Shown piece by piece: positions 61,133 to 64,000 of a stretch of 64,000 nt of DNA. The notes below the pieces were generated by a model. That model searched no databases. It was not told the origin of the DNA and worked only from the letters and a program-made list of their open reading frames with translations. The first letter of the stretch is position 1. Each line of letters begins with the position of its first letter. The translations under genes and the position numbers were made by a program. The DNA comes from Flaccisagitta enflata. Lineage: Eukaryota > Chaetognatha > Sagittoidea > Aphragmophora. Location: assembly GCA_965153355.1 (NCBI GenBank), contig OZ231127.1, forward strand, positions 37,944,001 to 38,008,000. The letters are read 5' to 3'.

Positions 61133-61297
61133 CTCACTTTTGACGAGATCTAATCTGAGTCCCAAAACTGCGAGCGTTACTTTGGCCAATTCTACGGCAG
61201 GATGCTTCTTGTAGGCGTCGAAAAATCCCGAGCAGTTCTCCACCAATTCCATTCCGACGTCGTACAGAGGTGGAACACTCGATTCCTCCGCCATCAT
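61133..61297 (-). CDS. TMEM38: TRIC channel, first coding exon
   Basis: This exon encodes the N-terminal 55 residues of a trimeric intracellular cation channel, an ER/SR potassium channel that balances charge during calcium release. The segment KKHPAVELAKVTLAVLGLRL (residues 30-49) matches the first membrane helix of animal TRIC proteins in layout: a hydrophobic helix ending in charged residues. The exon ends GAG followed by GTGAGT, a strong donor, in phase 0. The start is the first of two adjacent ATGs; a TTG precedes them and is not used here. The assignment to TRIC rests on this helix, on strand and on matching splice phase with the strong TRIC exon at 40235-41116. Taken alone, the exon would be hard to name. 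The upstream DNA (61300-61440) is a CT-rich tract, so no promoter is evident. Confidence 0.65.
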
Positions 61298-61439
61298 CAA
61301 AATCTGTCTCTGTCTCTTTCCCTTCGTCTCTGCCGCTATCTTTTTGTTTCTGTCTCTTTCTCTCTATCTCTCCTGTCTGTCTCCTTCTCCCCCTGTCTCT
61401 CACTCCCTCTTGTCTTCTTCCTCTTGCCACCTCCGCCGC

Positions 61440-62400
61440 TCCTCGAGCGATTCAATTTTCTATTTTTCAATTTTTGTCTTTTTTGTTTGTTTCTCGACAC
61501 CGTTATCTTTCAATTTTCAAACTCGTATTCGGTGTTAATCAGTTTCCTCTTTCTTATCTTTTTTTTTCAGCGTCAATTAAGAGCTCGTTTCTTTGAAAAA
61601 TCTGTCTTTTTAGAATTTCCTTTCTTTTTTCTGTGGTTTTTAATCCAGGTTTATTTCGTTTGATATCCGCTTTTGATTTGAAACAAATTGCCTCAATTCT
61701 GTACAAAAGAAAATCAAGATAATGAGGATGATTGTTATACACTGCTGCATGGTTATAGCCTGTAACTTACAGGGCTCGCACTTGAAATGAGCGGCTATGT
61801 ACCAAACGAAATCTCGTAGATATTGGTTCCCAGTCCGAGGGTAAAAGAAAGGCTTTTTCGGCATTTAATTAAAAAATATGGAAAGGTGGGGGGGGGGGGG
61901 GGGTTGTTAGGGAGGGGAGCGGAAAGGAAAGTGAATGGAAGATTGTCAGTAGGTGAATGATGAGCTGCCTTCCAGACTTTGGGGAAAGAGAACCTTTTTT
62001 CGTCTATGGTGCACCAACCAAAGTTCATTTCGGATGAAAAATCTCACCATCTATCATGGAGGGATTTTCATCGGGTTGAAAAGACATGGTTGTGGATAAA
62101 AGGGGTAACAGTGTAGATATAAGTGGCAAAAGGAATTGCAGGACAGCATGAGGCTAGGCTAAGACGGTATTTGTAATTGCGGCAATCGAAGTGTTATATT
62201 AAATCAATTTGCAAATTTGCTTTGTTTAAATATTCAGTACCTTAAGAAATGGCTGTTTGTGATTTGAAAAAAAAAACAACATTTTGATCTATTTCAGTAA
62301 TGTGATTCTTAAAAATCCTAATATGAATGTTATTCTTCATTTGGGGAGGAGCAGAGATAAGAAAACACCCAGAAACGCCAAGAAATCAAAGTGTGTCAAA
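61440..62400. other. Upstream of TRIC exon 1, unannotated
   Basis: Pyrimidine-rich near 61540-61660. A G-run of 17 (61888-61904). No coding exon or promoter element is supported. Confidence 0.4.
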
Positions 62401-62401
62401 G

Positions 62402-62470
62402 GGACAGATAGACGGAAGGACCGCCCGACCAACAAAGCGGGTTATTGAGTCGAGTGCATCCGACTAAAAA
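62402..62470 (-). mobile_element. Family A right end, truncated
   Basis: GGACCGCCCGACCAACAAAG core, GCGGGTTATTGAGTCGAGTG, then CATCCGACT plus A5; the hairpin is partly decayed. Confidence 0.65.
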
Positions 62471-62682
62471 CTGAAATCCAAGAAAAGGAAAGTTACTTAC
62501 GAACCTTGAAACAAAGATAAAGAAAAGGATGAGAAATTTCAGGAAAAAAAGAGAATATCAATTCTGAGGTGAGACAATGGTGGATTGCGCAAGATGGAAA
62601 GTAGCATCTTGCATATGCATGAGGGTGTAAAAAAAACAGTCTAGAGAGGAGTCTGACTCTGAAAGGGAAAGAGAGAAAACAG

Positions 62683-63296
62683 GTCGCCCAAGGGCAATAT
62701 GTGGTCAGCGATACCCGTTGCCCTGCTTTGCATGATTGTGAATTTGTGTGAGGGGAAGCAGGGCAGCGGCCCCAAAGGGGACGAAGTCCTGCAGAACACA
62801 GGGGGACTTTCGTTCGTCCTGTCTGACAACATTGATGAGATGCTTTAGTGCACTGATTGAAGGCCTTCAAGAGTCTGAAGGCTTTCCCAAGGCTTAAATG
62901 GCCATCAGGTCTGATTTGAAGCCTGACAGCGCTACTTTGAGGCCTGTGAGGCCTAATTTGAGGCCTGAGAGGGCTAATTTGAGGCCTGAGAGGCCAGGTT
63001 TGGGGCCTGAGAGGCCAGGTTTGGGGCCTTACAGGCTGGATTTGAGACCTGACAGGCCAGATTCGAGACCTGAGAGACCGAATTTGAGGCCTGAGGGGCC
63101 GGATTTGAGGCCTGAGAAGCCGGATTTGAGGCCTGAGAGGCCAGATTTGAGACCTGAGAGGCTGGATTTGGGGCCTGAGAGGCTGGATTTGGGGCATGAT
63201 GGGGGGATGGACGGACAAATGGACAAACGGACGGACGGATGAATGAAAGTCCCCCTGTGTTCTACAGGACTTTGTCCCCTTCGGGGCCGCTGCCCA
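62683..63296 (+). mobile_element. Family B element, complete
   Basis: GTCGCCCAAGGGCAATATGT (hairpin GCCC-AA-GGGC), GGTCAGCGATACCCGTTGCC, arm GGCAGCGGCCCCAAAGGGGA then GTCCTGCAGAACACAGGGGG. About 15 units of a 21-bp array, GATTTGAGGCCTGAGAGGCC-type (62930-63195). Inverted arm ends GCTGCCCAAA at 63296. Confidence 0.88.
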
Positions 63297-63299
63297 AAG

Positions 63300-63405
<106 letters not shown>

Positions 63406-63621
63406 CCACAAAGAGACGGCCCATAAAGTCGCGTGACTGATTCTTGGAGAGTCTGTGGGCTTCCTTAAAGAGACTAGCTCAATTTCCAGGAAGTAACCAG
63501 TATCATTCTTTTATGTTGGAGTAAATGCCTTTTCGGAGCGTTATGGGTTATGTGCACCATTTTCATCTACCATTTGTTACATCCTGAATTGAGCTTGTCT
63601 GAAAACTCTTACTCTTTTTTG

Positions 63622-63628
<7 letters not shown>

Positions 63629-63664
<36 letters not shown>
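63629..63664. repeat. (CT)n microsatellite
   Basis: About 17 units. Confidence 0.95.
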
Positions 63665-63666
<2 letters not shown>

Positions 63667-64000
63667 CTCTCTCTCCTGCTAATGCGCCATCGAATCTTAA
63701 AGAATCCATTTGCGATCAAGGAGAAATCTAAGAAAGATGCGAAACCATCTTTACTCTCTCTTTTACCATTTCATTTCATTATTGCCACCATAAAAAGAAA
63801 TATTCATTCTTTCTCTCTAAAATGATAAGCTTGTTGAGCGTTTATACGAAACTCATGGAGAAAGAGTAAAGCATGACTTGAATACATATCTCAATTGTAA
63901 AGATCTTATAAAAACTTTTTAACCACTTAATATAACGTACCATCATGACATAATACACGTGGAATATTTTTTCTGTCATCCCCAATCTTTTTTACACAGG
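63665..64000. other. Unannotated right edge
   Basis: AT-rich, with no supported feature. Confidence 0.4.

Noticed and set aside
62493-63218. 241-residue frame with PLRPQI repeats
   Set aside because: Translation of the family B 21-bp array; a multiple of three keeps it open. The 121-residue frame at 6301 has a similar origin in a 20-bp array.

Overview
The window is animal nuclear DNA, almost certainly from an invertebrate, and it is very rich in repeats. Only one gene can be named with confidence. It is a TRIC (TMEM38-type) intracellular cation channel on the minus strand, with two coding exons (61133-61297 and 40235-41116) joined by GT-AG borders across a 20-kb intron. The TRIC family and the long intron point to a metazoan. 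Nothing seen here fixes the phylum. The tetranucleotide-cored mobile elements recall the pearl/CvA elements of molluscs and Helentron-derived elements of arthropods, but that is only a resemblance.

A second convincing gene is a single 721-codon open frame on the plus strand (24339-26504). It encodes a low-complexity, polyglutamine and polyalanine protein with one classical C2H2 zinc finger and a cysteine-rich C-terminus. I do not recognise its family. Two weak coding candidates lie on the minus strand at 48605-48802 and 19402-19707. Nearly all other open frames are translations of microsatellites.

The rest is repeat DNA. Microsatellites (CT/GA, GT/CA, TTG, GAA, CTTT, GAAT, GTCC and others) occur every 1-2 kb. 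Two families of short, non-coding elements dominate. Family A (about 110-300 bp, with some members expanded to 0.4-1.6 kb by internal 10-11-bp tandem arrays) runs from AGTCGCG...CGCGACT to ...GGCCTTGTT and usually carries GTCC/GTCG/GGTT arrays. Family B (about 400-700 bp) runs from TAGTCGC to GCTGCCCAAAA, with a 20-21-bp tandem array between two inverted GC-rich arms. In both families the terminal hairpins differ in sequence between copies but stay paired, and in family A the hairpin sequence is echoed at the opposite end. This covariation is the most interesting signal in the window.

Other well-bounded elements are a 1,346-bp LTR element with 329-bp LTRs and a CTCAC target duplication, itself inserted in a foldback element (36.0-38.2 kb); a 332-bp hAT-like MITE with an 8-bp target duplication (52508-52839); a 1,330-bp snapback element with a CTGA duplication (46913-48242); and smaller foldbacks near 8, 11, 18.8 and 56 kb. 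There are also a 13-bp minisatellite followed by a 162-bp satellite (56.3-57.7 kb) and an inverted pair of complex repeats (12.9-15.6 and 43.2-45.0 kb). No rRNA, tRNA, CRISPR or prokaryotic operon structure was seen.
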